Shown: positions 45,706 to 55,747, counted from the first letter of the stretch. The stretch: DNA of 64,000 nucleotides from Acidobacteriota bacterium (GCA_016870995.1 VFZU01000002.1:89424-153423); one strand, 5' to 3'. A program made the numbers and translations. Notes: generated by a model not told the origin, from the sequence alone.

Positions 45706-47570
45706 TAGCGGGCACCTCCGCTCGACGCCATCACACCCAGGAAGATGACGGCACCCAGCAGTGCGTATACCGCGTAGCTCCGGATATTGCCGCTTTGCAG
45801 CAACCGCAGCATCCCACCAGTCCAGCGCGTCACGCCTACAGTCGCGCCCACACCGCCCTGCACGACGACGTCTTCCACGCCATCCAGCAACACAGCCCGC
45901 GAGCCCTGCTCAATCGGATGCACAATCGCTGCGTCGTAAGCTTCATCCACATAGAACTTGCCCGCGATCGCGCGATACACACCACCGAGGCTCTTCGCGT
46001 AACCATCGGCCGAACCCGGGTTCAGCACATAAATGTAGTAAGCCGCAAAAATGCCGGCCATCGCAAAGCCGACAGAAATCAAAATCAAACTCATGTCGTG
46101 CGGATGCTCATGCGCCGGATAAAGCGGCGCCAGCCAATCCATCACCGGCAGATACCCGCCGCCCACGCTCAACAGCGCCAGCACAACCAGCGGCATGTAC
46201 ATAATCGCGGGCGACTCATGCGGATGAGCCTTGCCTCGATACTCGCCAAAGAAGCAAAGGAACATCGCACGGAATACATAAAACGCTGTCAGCCCCGCCG
46301 TCACGACGCCAACCCAGTACATCCAGGGCGCATGCGCGTGCGCAGCCAGCAGAATTGCGTCCTTCGAGTGGAACCCGGCAAACGGCCAGACACCCGCAAT
46401 CGCCACCGCCGCCGTCATCAGCGTCCAGTACATAATCGGAATCTTCGACCGTAGCCCGCCCATATTCGACAAGTCCTGCTCTCCATGCAGCGCATGGATC
46501 ACCGAACCAGCGCCAAGGAACAACAGCGCCTTAAAGAACGCGTGAGTCACAACATGGAAGATACCGGCAGAAAACGCGCCCACACCCAAACCCACAAACA
46601 TATAGCCGAGCTGCGACACCGTCGAATACGCAAACACCTTCTTGATGTCGTTCTGCGCGGTGCCGATCAATGCCGCTACCACTGCGGTGATCATCCCGAT
46701 CACAGCTACAACTTCCATTGCCACGGGAGCCTTCAAGAAAACTTCGCTCGACCGTGCCACAACATAAACACCAGCGGTCACCATCGTCGCCGCGTGAATC
46801 AGCGCCGAAACCGGCGTCGGGCCCGCCATCGCATCCGGCAACCACACATACAACGGAACCTGTGCCGACTTACCGCAAGCGCCAACAACGAGCAACAACG
46901 CCACCGCCGTCACCACACCGCCCGATGTTTCCACCGGCAACTTCGAAGCCGTCGAGAACACCGTCGTCATATCGAGCGATCCAAATTGCACCACCATCAA
47001 CAGCATCGCGAGCGAAAACCCAAAGTCACCCACACGATTGACGATGAATGCTTTCTTCGCAGCATCGCCAGCGAACTTCTCAAGGAAGTAAAACCCAATC
47101 AACAGATACGAGCAGAGCCCCACACCTTCCCAGCCCACAAACAGCAGCAGGAAGTTCTGCGCCAGCACCAGAATCAGCATGAAGAACATGAACAGATTCA
47201 GGTAGCTGAAGAAGCGCCAGAAGCCCTCTTCATGATCCATATAGCCCACTGCGTAAACGTGAATCAACGTACCCACGCCCGTCACCACCAACAGCATGAT
47301 CGAGCTCAACCGGTCCACCGAAAGATCAAAACCAATCTTCAGATCCCCGGAGGCGATCGAGTTGAAATAGCGTTCAATGTGCGGCTTGTCGAGCTGGCCC
47401 AGTTCGCTCAAAGATCGCACCACCCACAAAAACGAAAGAGCCACCGTGCCAATCGCGATCGCCGAGATCACGGTCTTCGGCAGCCGCCGCCCCAGCGTGC
47501 CATTAATCAGAGCACCCAGCAGCGGGAAGAAGAGAATCAGCCAGAGTTGAAGGTCAGGTTGGTTCGGCAT
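45705..47570 (-). CDS. nuoL: NADH-quinone oxidoreductase subunit L
   Basis: Distal proton-pumping membrane subunit, 621 aa. FDLSVDRLSSIMLLVVTGVGTLIHVYAVGYM region, FVGWEGVGLCSYLLIGFY, QVPLYVWLPDAMAGPTPVSALIHAATMVTAGVY region and the long C-terminal lateral helix are visible. TAATG junctions link it to nuoK upstream and nuoM downstream. All residues of the polar axis (Glu/Lys) appear in place. Confidence 0.97.
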   Translation of the reverse strand: MPNQPDLQLWLILFFPLLGALINGTLGRRLPKTVISAIAIGTVALSFLWVVRSLSELGQLDKPHIERYFNSIASGDLKIGFDLSVDRLSSIMLLVVTGVGTLIHVYAVGYMDHEEGFWRFFSYLNLFMFFMLILVLAQNFLLLFVGWEGVGLCSYLLIGFYFLEKFAGDAAKKAFIVNRVGDFGFSLAMLLMVVQFGSLDMTTVFSTASKLPVETSGGVVTAVALLLVVGACGKSAQVPLYVWLPDAMAGPTPVSALIHAATMVTAGVYVVARSSEVFLKAPVAMEVVAVIGMITAVVAALIGTAQNDIKKVFAYSTVSQLGYMFVGLGVGAFSAGIFHVVTHAFFKALLFLGAGSVIHALHGEQDLSNMGGLRSKIPIMYWTLMTAAVAIAGVWPFAGFHSKDAILLAAHAHAPWMYWVGVVTAGLTAFYVFRAMFLCFFGEYRGKAHPHESPAIMYMPLVVLALLSVGGGYLPVMDWLAPLYPAHEHPHDMSLILISVGFAMAGIFAAYYIYVLNPGSADGYAKSLGGVYRAIAGKFYVDEAYDAAIVHPIEQGSRAVLLDGVEDVVVQGGVGATVGVTRWTGGMLRLLQSGNIRSYAVYALLGAVIFLGVMASSGGAR

Positions 47571-47887
47571 TAGTTTTTCAGCGAGCTGACCTCATCGATC
47601 GAAAGTGTCTGCCGATTCTTGAACACCGTCAGGATAATCGCGAGGCCTACAGCGGCCTCTGCGGCCGCCACTACCATCACAAAGAACGTAAAGATCTGTC
47701 CATCCACCTGCCGCAGTTGATGCGAGAAAGCCACAAAGCTCAAATTCACCGCATTCAACATCAGTTCGATCGACATGAACACCGTGATGATGTTCCGCCG
47801 AAACAGAAATCCGGCCACTCCAAGCGTGAACAGAATCGCGCTCAGAATCAGATACCAGCTCATCGGCACCGCATTCAGTTGAGGCAT
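47570..47887 (-). CDS. nuoK: NADH-quinone oxidoreductase subunit K
   Basis: Small membrane subunit of 105 aa with three transmembrane segments. The two functionally important glutamates are visible in [15 protein letters not shown] and in [14 protein letters not shown]. Coupled to nuoJ and nuoL by one-base TAATG overlaps. Confidence 0.97.
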   Translation of the reverse strand: MPQLNAVPMSWYLILSAILFTLGVAGFLFRRNIITVFMSIELMLNAVNLSFVAFSHQLRQVDGQIFTFFVMVVAAAEAAVGLAIILTVFKNRQTLSIDEVSSLKN

Positions 47888-48384
47888 TAGTCGATCTCCT
47901 TGCGGGCCAGCACGATCGCGCCCAGAATCGCAATCAGCACCAGCACACTGGTAACTTCAAACGGCAAAAGGTAGTTGTTAAAGAGGCTCCGGCCCAGTTC
48001 TTTGGCACCCGTATTGAAAGAACCGAACGTCACCATTCCCATCGAAGGCGCCATGAGCTGCATCAGATAAGCAAGCAGGCCCAGAAACACCGTCAACAGC
48101 GGGACACCCAGCAGACGCGACGGCCAGGACTTGCCACCCGGCGCTTCCTCGCCCGCATTGAGCAACATGATCACGAACACGAACAGCACCATGATGGCTC
48201 CCGCGTACACGATCAATTGCACGGCGGCGATGAACTCCGCCCCCAGCAACAGGTACAAGACGGCCAGTGAGCCCATCACGCCGATCAGCGACAAGGCGCT
48301 CCCGATCGGGTGCTTTTGCACCACCAGCGAAATCCCGCAAACCACCGCGATGGTGGCAAAGAGTATGAACAGAATCAGATCCAT
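47887..48384 (-). CDS. nuoJ: NADH-quinone oxidoreductase subunit J
   Basis: Membrane subunit of 165 aa from the ATG at 48384 ([14 protein letters not shown]); the longer frame to 48420 adds only a basic tail overlapping nuo[32 protein letters not shown] holds the pi-bulge helix of the family. It lies 4 bp from nuoH, and no nuoI is present between them, where it is normally found. Confidence 0.96.
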   Translation of the reverse strand: MDLILFILFATIAVVCGISLVVQKHPIGSALSLIGVMGSLAVLYLLLGAEFIAAVQLIVYAGAIMVLFVFVIMLLNAGEEAPGGKSWPSRLLGVPLLTVFLGLLAYLMQLMAPSMGMVTFGSFNTGAKELGRSLFNNYLLPFEVTSVLVLIAILGAIVLARKEID

Positions 48385-48388
48385 GGCG

Positions 48389-49597
48389 CTAGCTCTTCGG
48401 CTCCTGGAGCGCAACCGCAAACGCGGTGATCAGCAAATTCAGGATCGCGACAGGGAATAGGAACTTCCAGGTGAAGTTCATCAGTTGGTCATAGCGGAAG
48501 CGCGGCAACGTCCCACGCACCCAGATAAACGTAAACATCAGGAACCCGGCCTTCGACACAAACCAGAACAGCGGGATCAAGAACGGCTTCAGCATCGGCA
48601 CCAGAAACACCAGGCCCACCAGGCTAAAAACCACACCCGCCGCAGGCATCGTCAAGCGATCCCAGGGCCGGCCGGAAATCGGCTGCGCCACACCGTGATA
48701 AAGCAACATTGCACCAGCCGCGAGCGCCAGCAGCACTGGCACAAAATCACTTCCCAGTGTCGACGGAAACAGCGGATGCCAGCCACCCAAAAACAGCACC
48801 GTCGCCATACAGCAGACGGTCACCATGTTCGCGTATTCGGCCATGAAGAAAGAGGCAAAACCCATCGAACTGTATTCGGTATGGAACCCGGCCACCAGTT
48901 CGTTTTCCGCTTCCGGCAAGTCGAACGGCACGCGATTCGTTTCGGCAAATCCCGAAATCAGAAAAATGACAAAGCTGAAAATTTGCGGAAACGGCATCTG
49001 AAAGATCGTCCAACGCGGCAGCACTCCAAGATAAAACCCTGCCTGCTCATTCACGATCGTCCGCAGCGAAAGATCATTCAAGATCAGCAACGGCGAGGCC
49101 AGCGCAATCGCCATCGGCAACTCATAGCTGATCATCTGCGCTGAACTGCGCAGCCCACCCATCAACGAATACTTGTTGTTCGAAGCCCAGCCGGCAAGCG
49201 CGATACCGTAAACGCCCGCGCTCGAAATCGCCAGGATAAACAACACCCCGATGCTCAAGTCCGCAAGGCCCATATCCGTTCGCACGCCCAGCACTTCCAC
49301 GCTCGGCCCGAACGGAATCACGCAAATCGAAATCAACGCAAAGAACACCGCCAGAAATGGCGCCAGCAGATAGAAGAACTTGTTGACGTGTGACGGAATG
49401 AACCCTTCCTTCATCAGCAGCTTCAGTGTGTCCGCCAGCGGCTGCAGCAACCCATGCGGACCCACCCGGTACGGACCCAACCGGCTCTGAATATGCGCCA
49501 GCACTTTGCGCTCGATCCACTGCAGGTATGCGAGCGTCGTCATGAATGCAGCCGTGACGATGCCCATTTTGATTAGGCTGATCAGAAAAAAGTTCAT
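48389..49597 (-). CDS. nuoH: NADH-quinone oxidoreductase subunit H
   Basis: Quinone-site membrane subunit of 402 aa, longer than E. coli NuoH (325 aa) because of C-terminal hydrophobic segments. Landmarks: LAYLQWIERKVLAHIQSRLGP, GPHGLLQPLADTLKLLMKE, and the acidic third loop ETNRVPFDLPEAENELVAGF with AEYANMVTVC. It overlaps the end of nuoG by 4 bp and is followed by nuoJ rather than nuoI. Confidence 0.97.
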   Translation of the reverse strand: MNFFLISLIKMGIVTAAFMTTLAYLQWIERKVLAHIQSRLGPYRVGPHGLLQPLADTLKLLMKEGFIPSHVNKFFYLLAPFLAVFFALISICVIPFGPSVEVLGVRTDMGLADLSIGVLFILAISSAGVYGIALAGWASNNKYSLMGGLRSSAQMISYELPMAIALASPLLILNDLSLRTIVNEQAGFYLGVLPRWTIFQMPFPQIFSFVIFLISGFAETNRVPFDLPEAENELVAGFHTEYSSMGFASFFMAEYANMVTVCCMATVLFLGGWHPLFPSTLGSDFVPVLLALAAGAMLLYHGVAQPISGRPWDRLTMPAAGVVFSLVGLVFLVPMLKPFLIPLFWFVSKAGFLMFTFIWVRGTLPRFRYDQLMNFTWKFLFPVAILNLLITAFAVALQEPKS

Positions 49598-51702
49598 CGT
49601 TTGTACAGTGCGCCCGGAAACTCAGGAACGCTGGTCAGAAGTTTCGAATACCGGCCCAGTTCGCCAGAGGTGAACAACGTATCGCCCGCGGATTGGATGT
49701 CCTCAATTCGCACATCCACAGCAACGCGCCCATTGACAGGATTGGTCGCCGCCGCACCGCCAGTAATGAGGATTGGCAAAGGAACATTATAGCCACGCAC
49801 CGATTTGTGGATCTCTTTAAACACCACATCGTGCGACCACACGCCAATCTCAACAGCCAGCCCAAGTTCCTTGGCCAGCAACCCACAGATTTCCAGATCG
49901 GTCTTCGCGCCCATCGTCCGCACAGCCGCCTTCAGCCGCTGCACCTGACCGGTCACGTTCGTCACCGTTCCGTTCTTCTCGTAAGCCGAGGCCGACGGGA
50001 AAACAACATCCGCCCGCTCTGACGTCTCCTCAAGGAACATCGTCTGCGTCACCACAAAGGCCTGCTTCGAAGCAAGCGTCTTGCCACGCAACGGATTCGC
50101 GCCAACTACCCACAGCACATCGAGCGTCTCATGCGAGAGCATCTGCCCAAGCGACATACCAGGATGCGGATCCACTTCGTAGCCAGGCAACAGATTCGGC
50201 ATCACGCCCATATCCATCGCGCCGCGTGAATTCGAGTAATCCACCAGGCACACATACTTCACTGGAATCCCGAGTCCCGAGGCCCACTCGACCAGGTCGC
50301 GCACGCGCTGACCCTTGATCGAATCCCCAAACAGGATCACCAGTTCCTGCTCGCCCTTCAAGGTCTCCGTCAGATTCCGCAGGGCATCAAATTCGCCGCC
50401 CACCGGCACCTCAATGCTCTGTGCCGAATACTTCGCTTCGCGCACCGGCCCAGGTGTCACCGTGTAGATGTTGGCTTTGTGATGCCGCACATCGGCCCGC
50501 AACTGGAACGCGAGGAACGGATGCTGTTGCGACAGATCCGAGCCAATCACCAGCGCTGCCTTCGTGTTGTAGCAATCGTCCGACGTCGCCAGCGCATCCG
50601 TCTTACCCGACAGCGCATCAAGCAACGTCACCAGATCGCCGCTGCGCGCATGATCGAGATTCGAGGTCTTCAGCCCGGCCCGCGTAAACTTCTGCAGGTA
50701 GAACAATTCTTCGTTTGTCAGGTGCGGCCCGGCTACAACGCCAAAGCTGCCACCCGCCGTCGAAACACTCCGGAACTTCTCAGCGACAAAGCCCAGCGCC
50801 TTCGACCACGACACAGCCTCAAGCTTGCCGTTGATCCGGATCATGGGCGAGGTCACGCGCTCTTCGTTCGTTGAGACATCGAACCCGTAGCGGCCCTTTA
50901 CGCAGAGGAACTCACCATTGATGCCCGACCGGTCGCGGTTATTGCCGCGTACGATCTCGTCGTTGCGCACGCCCAGCGTCGTCTTACAGCCATTGGAGCA
51001 ATGCGTACAAACCGTGCCCACATGCTGCATCTCCCACGGCCGCGTTTTGTAGCGGTACGTGTTTGAAGTCAACGCGCCCACAGGGCAAATATCGATGCAA
51101 GCGCCACACTCGTCGCAGTCCAGGTGATCCACCATGTTCGGTGCAATCTCGCTCACCACACCGCGATTGGTAACGCCAAGCGCCCCCACGCCCATGCCCT
51201 CGTTGCAGGCCCGTACGCAGCGGTAGCAGAGAATGCAACGCGCTGGATCATAAAATACCACCGGCGACCACTGCCGCTCCGGCTCGTGATTCTTGATTTC
51301 CGTAAAACGCGATTCGCCCGCACCGTAGCGGAACACCATGTCCTGCAATTCGCACTCGCCGCCCTTGTCACAAACCGGACAATCGAGCGGATGATTCGTT
51401 AGCAAGAACTCAAGCGTGCCCTTGCGGGCCTTGTGAATCTGCTCCGTTTCACTGCGCACGATCATGCCTTCCATCACAGGCAGCGTGCACGCCGTCTGCA
51501 ACTTCGGCATCTTCTCTACTTCGACCAGGCACATGCGGCAGGCGGCCTGCAATGAATAACCTTCGTAGTAGCAAAATGCGGGAATTTCAATGCCCGCGCG
51601 CTTGCAGGCGTCGATCAACAAAGTGCCAGGAGGGGCCGACAACTGGCGGCCGTCAACCGTAAAGTTGACGACAGTGGGCGGTGCTGCGGTAGAGGTTGAC
51701 AT
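49594..51702 (-). CDS. nuoG: NADH-quinone oxidoreductase subunit G
   Basis: Iron-sulfur subunit of the NADH module, 702 aa. [2Fe-2S] ferredoxin-like N-terminus (CKRAGIEIPAFCYY, AACRMCLVEVEKM), then the His-ligated [4Fe-4S] (HPLDCPVCDKGGECELQD), then C-ILC-YRC-VRAC with CDECGACIDICPVG, then the molybdopterin-oxidoreductase-like domain opening with CTHCSNGCKTTLG. All cysteine ligands of N1b, N4 and N5 appear to be there. It starts 5 bp after nuoF. Confidence 0.97.
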   Translation of the reverse strand: MSTSTAAPPTVVNFTVDGRQLSAPPGTLLIDACKRAGIEIPAFCYYEGYSLQAACRMCLVEVEKMPKLQTACTLPVMEGMIVRSETEQIHKARKGTLEFLLTNHPLDCPVCDKGGECELQDMVFRYGAGESRFTEIKNHEPERQWSPVVFYDPARCILCYRCVRACNEGMGVGALGVTNRGVVSEIAPNMVDHLDCDECGACIDICPVGALTSNTYRYKTRPWEMQHVGTVCTHCSNGCKTTLGVRNDEIVRGNNRDRSGINGEFLCVKGRYGFDVSTNEERVTSPMIRINGKLEAVSWSKALGFVAEKFRSVSTAGGSFGVVAGPHLTNEELFYLQKFTRAGLKTSNLDHARSGDLVTLLDALSGKTDALATSDDCYNTKAALVIGSDLSQQHPFLAFQLRADVRHHKANIYTVTPGPVREAKYSAQSIEVPVGGEFDALRNLTETLKGEQELVILFGDSIKGQRVRDLVEWASGLGIPVKYVCLVDYSNSRGAMDMGVMPNLLPGYEVDPHPGMSLGQMLSHETLDVLWVVGANPLRGKTLASKQAFVVTQTMFLEETSERADVVFPSASAYEKNGTVTNVTGQVQRLKAAVRTMGAKTDLEICGLLAKELGLAVEIGVWSHDVVFKEIHKSVRGYNVPLPILITGGAAATNPVNGRVAVDVRIEDIQSAGDTLFTSGELGRYSKLLTSVPEFPGALYKR

Positions 51703-51707
51703 AATAC

Positions 51708-53018
51708 TTATCCGATCGCAATCAACTGGTCTGGCGACGTCACCGGGACAACGGTCTCGCGCAGACGGGCTTCAAATTCTTCCCGGAACTTCTCTACAAA
51801 TCCGATGGTCGGCATCGCAGCCGCATCGCCCAGCGGACAGAACGTCCGGCCCAGCATGTTCTTTGCCAGCTCATGGATCAGGTCGATATCCGCGCGGCGG
51901 CCCGTGCCCTCATCCATGCGGGTCAGAATCTTGCGCAACCACGTTGTGCCCTCGCGGCACGGGATGCACCAGCCGCACGATTCATGCGCGTAGAATCGCA
52001 TCGTGCGCAGCGCAACCTTCACAATGTCCGTGTCCTCGTCCATCACCATCATGCCGCCCGAGCCGGCCATGGTCTTCATTCGCGCGTAGTTGTCGTAGTC
52101 CATCGGGAAGTCGCATTCATCGGCCTTCAACACAGGCGATGAAGAACCGCCCGGAATCACGGCCTTCAACTTCTTGCCGCCACGAATCCCGCCACACACG
52201 TCGTAAATCATCTTCTGCATCGAGAACCCGAGTGGAATCTCATACACACCCGGCCGGTTCACATGGCCCGACACGCACAACATGCGCGTTCCGCCATTCT
52301 TCGGGGTACCCAGGTCTGCATACGCCTGCCCGCCCATGCGCAAAATCGCTGGTACAGAACAGAACGTCTCGACATTGTTCAACACAGTCGGCGAAGCATA
52401 AAGCCCGCTCACTGCCGGAAACGGCGGTCGGATTCTCGGTACCCCGCGCTTGCCTTCAAGCGACTCGAGCAATGCCGATTCCTCGCCACACTCATACGCG
52501 CCCGCGCCCGAGTGCGTGTAGAGATCAAAATCAATCCCGGTACCCTTGATGTTCTTGCCCAGGTATCCATGCGCATAGGCCTCGGCCAGCGCCTTGTCCA
52601 TGATGTCGATCAGATACCGGTATTCACCGCGAATGTAGATGTAGCCCAGCTTGCAGCCAATCGTCCGCGCCGCAATCAAGCAGCCTTCGATTAACTGGTG
52701 GGGATCATTCTCGATCAGCAACCGGTCCTTGCAGGTCCCCGGCTCGCTCTCATCGGCATTCACAACGACATACTTCGGCTTTGGATTATCCCGTGGGATA
52801 AAGCTCCATTTCAAACCTGTCGGAAACCCCGCGCCCCCGCGCCCACGCAGGCTCGAAACTTTCAGCTCTTCGATGATCGCCTCTGGCGTCATCTCGGCGG
52901 CTTTCATAAAGGCCACATAGCCTTCATGCGCCAGATACGTATCGATCGAGGCCGAATTCGGCAACCCGAAACGCTTCGTGATGATTCTTACTTCATCCGG
53001 ATGTGGTTCGTTAAACAT
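51708..53018 (-). CDS. nuoF: NADH-quinone oxidoreductase subunit F
   Basis: NADH- and FMN-binding subunit, 436 aa. GRGGAGFPTGLKWSF is the FMN loop, ESEPGTCKDR and GAYECGEESALLESLEG the NADH/FMN contacts, and ESCGWCIPCREGT with TFCPLGDAA carries the N3 [4Fe-4S] cysteines. Preceded by nuoE (18 bp gap) and followed by nuoG. Confidence 0.98.
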   Translation of the reverse strand: MFNEPHPDEVRIITKRFGLPNSASIDTYLAHEGYVAFMKAAEMTPEAIIEELKVSSLRGRGGAGFPTGLKWSFIPRDNPKPKYVVVNADESEPGTCKDRLLIENDPHQLIEGCLIAARTIGCKLGYIYIRGEYRYLIDIMDKALAEAYAHGYLGKNIKGTGIDFDLYTHSGAGAYECGEESALLESLEGKRGVPRIRPPFPAVSGLYASPTVLNNVETFCSVPAILRMGGQAYADLGTPKNGGTRMLCVSGHVNRPGVYEIPLGFSMQKMIYDVCGGIRGGKKLKAVIPGGSSSPVLKADECDFPMDYDNYARMKTMAGSGGMMVMDEDTDIVKVALRTMRFYAHESCGWCIPCREGTTWLRKILTRMDEGTGRRADIDLIHELAKNMLGRTFCPLGDAAAMPTIGFVEKFREEFEARLRETVVPVTSPDQLIAIG

Positions 53019-53036
53019 GCTGATACTCCTCTGTGC

Positions 53037-53522
53037 CTACTGAACCTTGTTCTCGATACTGTCGAGCAGTTGATCCAGCTTTTCAATCGTCATGTGGTGG
53101 TGATACTCATACCCATCCACCACGCACGGCGCCCAGCTGCACGCCCCGGCGCATTCCACTTCTTCAAGCGAAATCAAACCATCGGCCGTCACCTGTTTGT
53201 GTCCGATGCCCAACCGCTTCGTCGTGTGATGCCACAACTCTTCGCCGCCCATCAATAGGCACGCGATATTCGTACAAACCTGCACGTGGTGCTTGCCCAT
53301 CTTCTGCTTGTTCAGCATCGAATAGTAGCCCACCACTTCTTCCACCTGCAGCGGCGTCACTTCACACCGCTTCGCCACCTCGGCGATCATTTCCTGCGTC
53401 ACTTGCCCGGTTTCATCCTGGGCGTACATCAACATCGGGATCACAGCCGATCTCTTGCGGCCCGCCGGATAGCGCGACCAGATCGCCTGCAACTTCTGTT
53501 CGGTTTCAGGGGTGAATGTCAT
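53037..53522 (-). CDS. nuoE: NADH-quinone oxidoreductase subunit E
   Basis: Thioredoxin-fold [2Fe-2S] (N1a) subunit, 161 aa. The cluster ligands are in VQVCTNIACLLMG and VECAGACSWAPCV. Two bp separate it from nuoD. Confidence 0.97.
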   Translation of the reverse strand: MTFTPETEQKLQAIWSRYPAGRKRSAVIPMLMYAQDETGQVTQEMIAEVAKRCEVTPLQVEEVVGYYSMLNKQKMGKHHVQVCTNIACLLMGGEELWHHTTKRLGIGHKQVTADGLISLEEVECAGACSWAPCVVDGYEYHHHMTIEKLDQLLDSIENKVQ

Positions 53523-53524
53523 AC

Positions 53525-54751
53525 TTAGCGGTCCGTATCTCCCAAAACGAAATCCATCGAGCCCATCGCCGCAATCGTGTCGGCGATCAACCCGCCTTCA
53601 CACATCGGCCCCAGGCCCTGAATGTTGCCAAAGCTCGGCGTCCGCATATGCACACGGAACGGCTTGCTCGTCCCATCGCTCACGATGTAGTAACCAAGCT
53701 CGCCACGCGGCGATTCGATCACCTGATACACCTCACCCGGCGGCACATGCACGCCCTCGGTCACGATCTTGAAGTGATAGATCAAGGCTTCCATCTGCGT
53801 CTTCATCTTTTCGCGCTGCGGCAGCACCACTTTCGGCGCATCCGCCTGATACGCGCCTTCCGGCATACCTTCGAGCGCCTGAGTCATGATCCGCACCGAT
53901 TGGCGCATCTCTTCCATCCGCACGCGATACCGGGCGTACACGTCGTTCTCGGTCCGCGTCGGCACATCGAATTCGAAATTCTGATAGCCCGAATACGGCT
54001 CATCCTTACGCGCATCCCAAGGAATCCCAGCCGCGCGAATCATCGGGCCAGTCAACCCCATCGCCAGCATCTGCTCGACAGGCATTACACCCACACCAAT
54101 CGTCCGGTTCTTCCAGATCGGATTGTTATCGAGCAGCGTCTCGTATTCATCGATCTTCGGCGGGAAGAACTCAAGAAACTTCTTCACTGCCGCCAAACCA
54201 CCACGCGGATGATCGAGCGCAAGGCCCCCAATCCGGAAGTAGCTCGTCATCAATCGCTGCCCGCTGAACATCTCAAAAATCTTCAGCACTTCCTCGCGGT
54301 CACGCGTCGCATAAAAGAACATCGACATCGCACCCAAATCGAGCGCATGCGTCCCCAGCCAAACCAGGTGCGAATTGATGCGCGTCAACTCGGTCAACAA
54401 CACTCGCGTCCACACCGCACGCGGCGGCGCTTCGATCCCGAGCAGCTTCTCGACGGCCAGGCAGTAGCAGAGGTTATTCGACAAGTTGGCGAGGTAATCC
54501 ACGCGGTCCGTCAACGTGATCGCCTGCTGGTAGGTCTTCGTCTCGCACTGCTTCTCAATCCCGGTGTGCAGATACCCGATCTCGGGTTGCGCCTTGACTA
54601 CCGTTTCGCCATCCAGTTCCAGCAACACTCGCAACACGCCATGTGTCGAAGGGTGCTGCGGACCCATATTCAGGGTCATCTTGCGGGTCGTCCCGCCATC
54701 CTGACTCGCGACAGGCTCCAGTGTCGCGCCCGGTGTGATCGTTTCGCTCAT
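53525..54751 (-). CDS. nuoD: NADH-quinone oxidoreductase subunit D
   Basis: Quinone-site 49-kDa subunit, 408 aa from the ATG at 54751 (MSETITPGATLEP), 1 bp from the nuoC stop; the frame to 54787 only overlaps nuoC. NMGPQHPSTHGVLRVLLELD, GYLHTGIEKQCE and FLGTH-like SHLVWLGTHALDLGA, then FRVHMRTPSFGNIQGLG and DFVLGDTDR at the C-terminus. The quinone tyrosine and histidine positions are conserved. Confidence 0.97.
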   Translation of the reverse strand: MSETITPGATLEPVASQDGGTTRKMTLNMGPQHPSTHGVLRVLLELDGETVVKAQPEIGYLHTGIEKQCETKTYQQAITLTDRVDYLANLSNNLCYCLAVEKLLGIEAPPRAVWTRVLLTELTRINSHLVWLGTHALDLGAMSMFFYATRDREEVLKIFEMFSGQRLMTSYFRIGGLALDHPRGGLAAVKKFLEFFPPKIDEYETLLDNNPIWKNRTIGVGVMPVEQMLAMGLTGPMIRAAGIPWDARKDEPYSGYQNFEFDVPTRTENDVYARYRVRMEEMRQSVRIMTQALEGMPEGAYQADAPKVVLPQREKMKTQMEALIYHFKIVTEGVHVPPGEVYQVIESPRGELGYYIVSDGTSKPFRVHMRTPSFGNIQGLGPMCEGGLIADTIAAMGSMDFVLGDTDR

Positions 54752-54752
54752 G

Positions 54753-55244
54753 TTAGTTCCCCTCGCCGTAATCGTACTTATGGCCATGGATCGGGAAGTC
54801 TTTCCGCAACGGATGACCTTCCCATTCCTCGGGCATCATGATCCGCCGCAGGTCTGGATGATTCGTAAACTTCACCCCAAAGAGATCGAATACTTCACGT
54901 TCGTACCAGTTCGCCCCCGGCCAGACACCCGTCACAGAATCCACCGTCGGATTCTCGCCCGAAACCCGCACTTTCAAACGAATCCGCTGCTTTTCCTTCA
55001 GCGAGTGCACCAGGTAAACCACCTCAAAACGCGGCTCCTGCGGATACCAATCGAGCGCCGTCACGCTCGAAGCGCGGTTAAACATGTGTTCGCCGCGCAA
55101 ATATTCGCAAACCGCCACGATGCTCCCTGCCGAAACATATAGAATCGTCTGCTCGTTCTGCACCGTCCCCGATTCGATTGCGTCCCCAAAGCGCTCAACC
55201 AGCGCCTGCACCAATATGTCTTCTTGCAACGCTTCACTGATCAT
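54753..55244 (-). CDS. nuoC: NADH-quinone oxidoreductase subunit C
   Basis: 30-kDa peripheral subunit, 163 aa, not fused to NuoD. The signature EREVFDLFGVKFTNHPDLRR, followed by EEWEGHPLRKDFP, is present. It starts 6 bp after the nuoA stop; in the standard order nuoB would lie here, and there is no room for it. Confidence 0.97.
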   Translation of the reverse strand: MISEALQEDILVQALVERFGDAIESGTVQNEQTILYVSAGSIVAVCEYLRGEHMFNRASSVTALDWYPQEPRFEVVYLVHSLKEKQRIRLKVRVSGENPTVDSVTGVWPGANWYEREVFDLFGVKFTNHPDLRRIMMPEEWEGHPLRKDFPIHGHKYDYGEGN

Positions 55245-55250
55245 GGCGTT

Positions 55251-55649
55251 CTAGCTATCCTTCGCCTTTCTCTGCGGATTGAGAGTCCAATCGAGGGCCC
55301 CTTTCTTCCAGACGAAATAAAAGCCGCTCAGAACTAAAATCATGAACAGAACCATCTCGATAAAGCCGAAAATCCCCAATTCCCGGTACACCACTGCCCA
55401 CGGATACAGAAATACGGCTTCGATGTCGAACAGAATGAAGAGCATCGCAACGAGGTAAAACTTCACCGAGAACCGCTCCCGCGCGCTTCCCACTGGCTTC
55501 ATGCCTGATTCATAAGGAGAATCTTTTGCGGAGTTGCGATTCCGCTTGCCGAAGAAAAGTCCGGCTCCGATCAGAGATGCGGCGACAACAGCCGCAAAGA
55601 GGACCTGTACGAGTACTGGGAAGTACAACTCGCTATATGTAGTTGGCAT
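55251..55649 (-). CDS. nuoA: NADH-quinone oxidoreductase subunit A
   Basis: Membrane subunit of 132 aa with three transmembrane segments. The conserved loop SPYESGMKPVGSARERF and the acidic FDIEAVFLYPWAV helix are in place. It is the first gene of the nuo operon. The likely promoter lies about 40 bp upstream (55686-55715). Confidence 0.97.
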   Translation of the reverse strand: MPTTYSELYFPVLVQVLFAAVVAASLIGAGLFFGKRNRNSAKDSPYESGMKPVGSARERFSVKFYLVAMLFILFDIEAVFLYPWAVVYRELGIFGFIEMVLFMILVLSGFYFVWKKGALDWTLNPQRKAKDS

Positions 55650-55685
55650 TTTTGAGAGAGTGGCCGAGAACCTTACTTTACTTTA

Positions 55686-55715
55686 ACTATACTGATCGTT
55701 TCGCGGAGCGGTCAA
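55686..55715 (-). promoter_or_regulatory. Candidate sigma-70-type promoter of the nuo operon
   Basis: On the minus strand TTGACC (55710-55715) and TATAGT (55686-55691) are 18 bp apart, close to the -35/-10 consensus, and the -10 ends about 37 bp before the nuoA ATG. The region is also upstream of the plus-strand thiS gene. Confidence 0.55.
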
Positions 55716-55747
55716 ACGTACTCCGGGCAAGAAAGGTTACAACCACG

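Noticed and set aside
44695..47573. Long plus-strand frames over nuoM and nuoL
   Set aside because: Arg/His/Gln-rich antisense shadows of conserved membrane proteins.
48385..48388. Hidden nuoI in another frame near nuoH/nuoJ
   Set aside because: Only 4 bp separate the genes, and no frame over nuoH, nuoJ or nuoA/nuoC contains the two CxxCxxCxxxCP motifs of NuoI or the NuoB signature.
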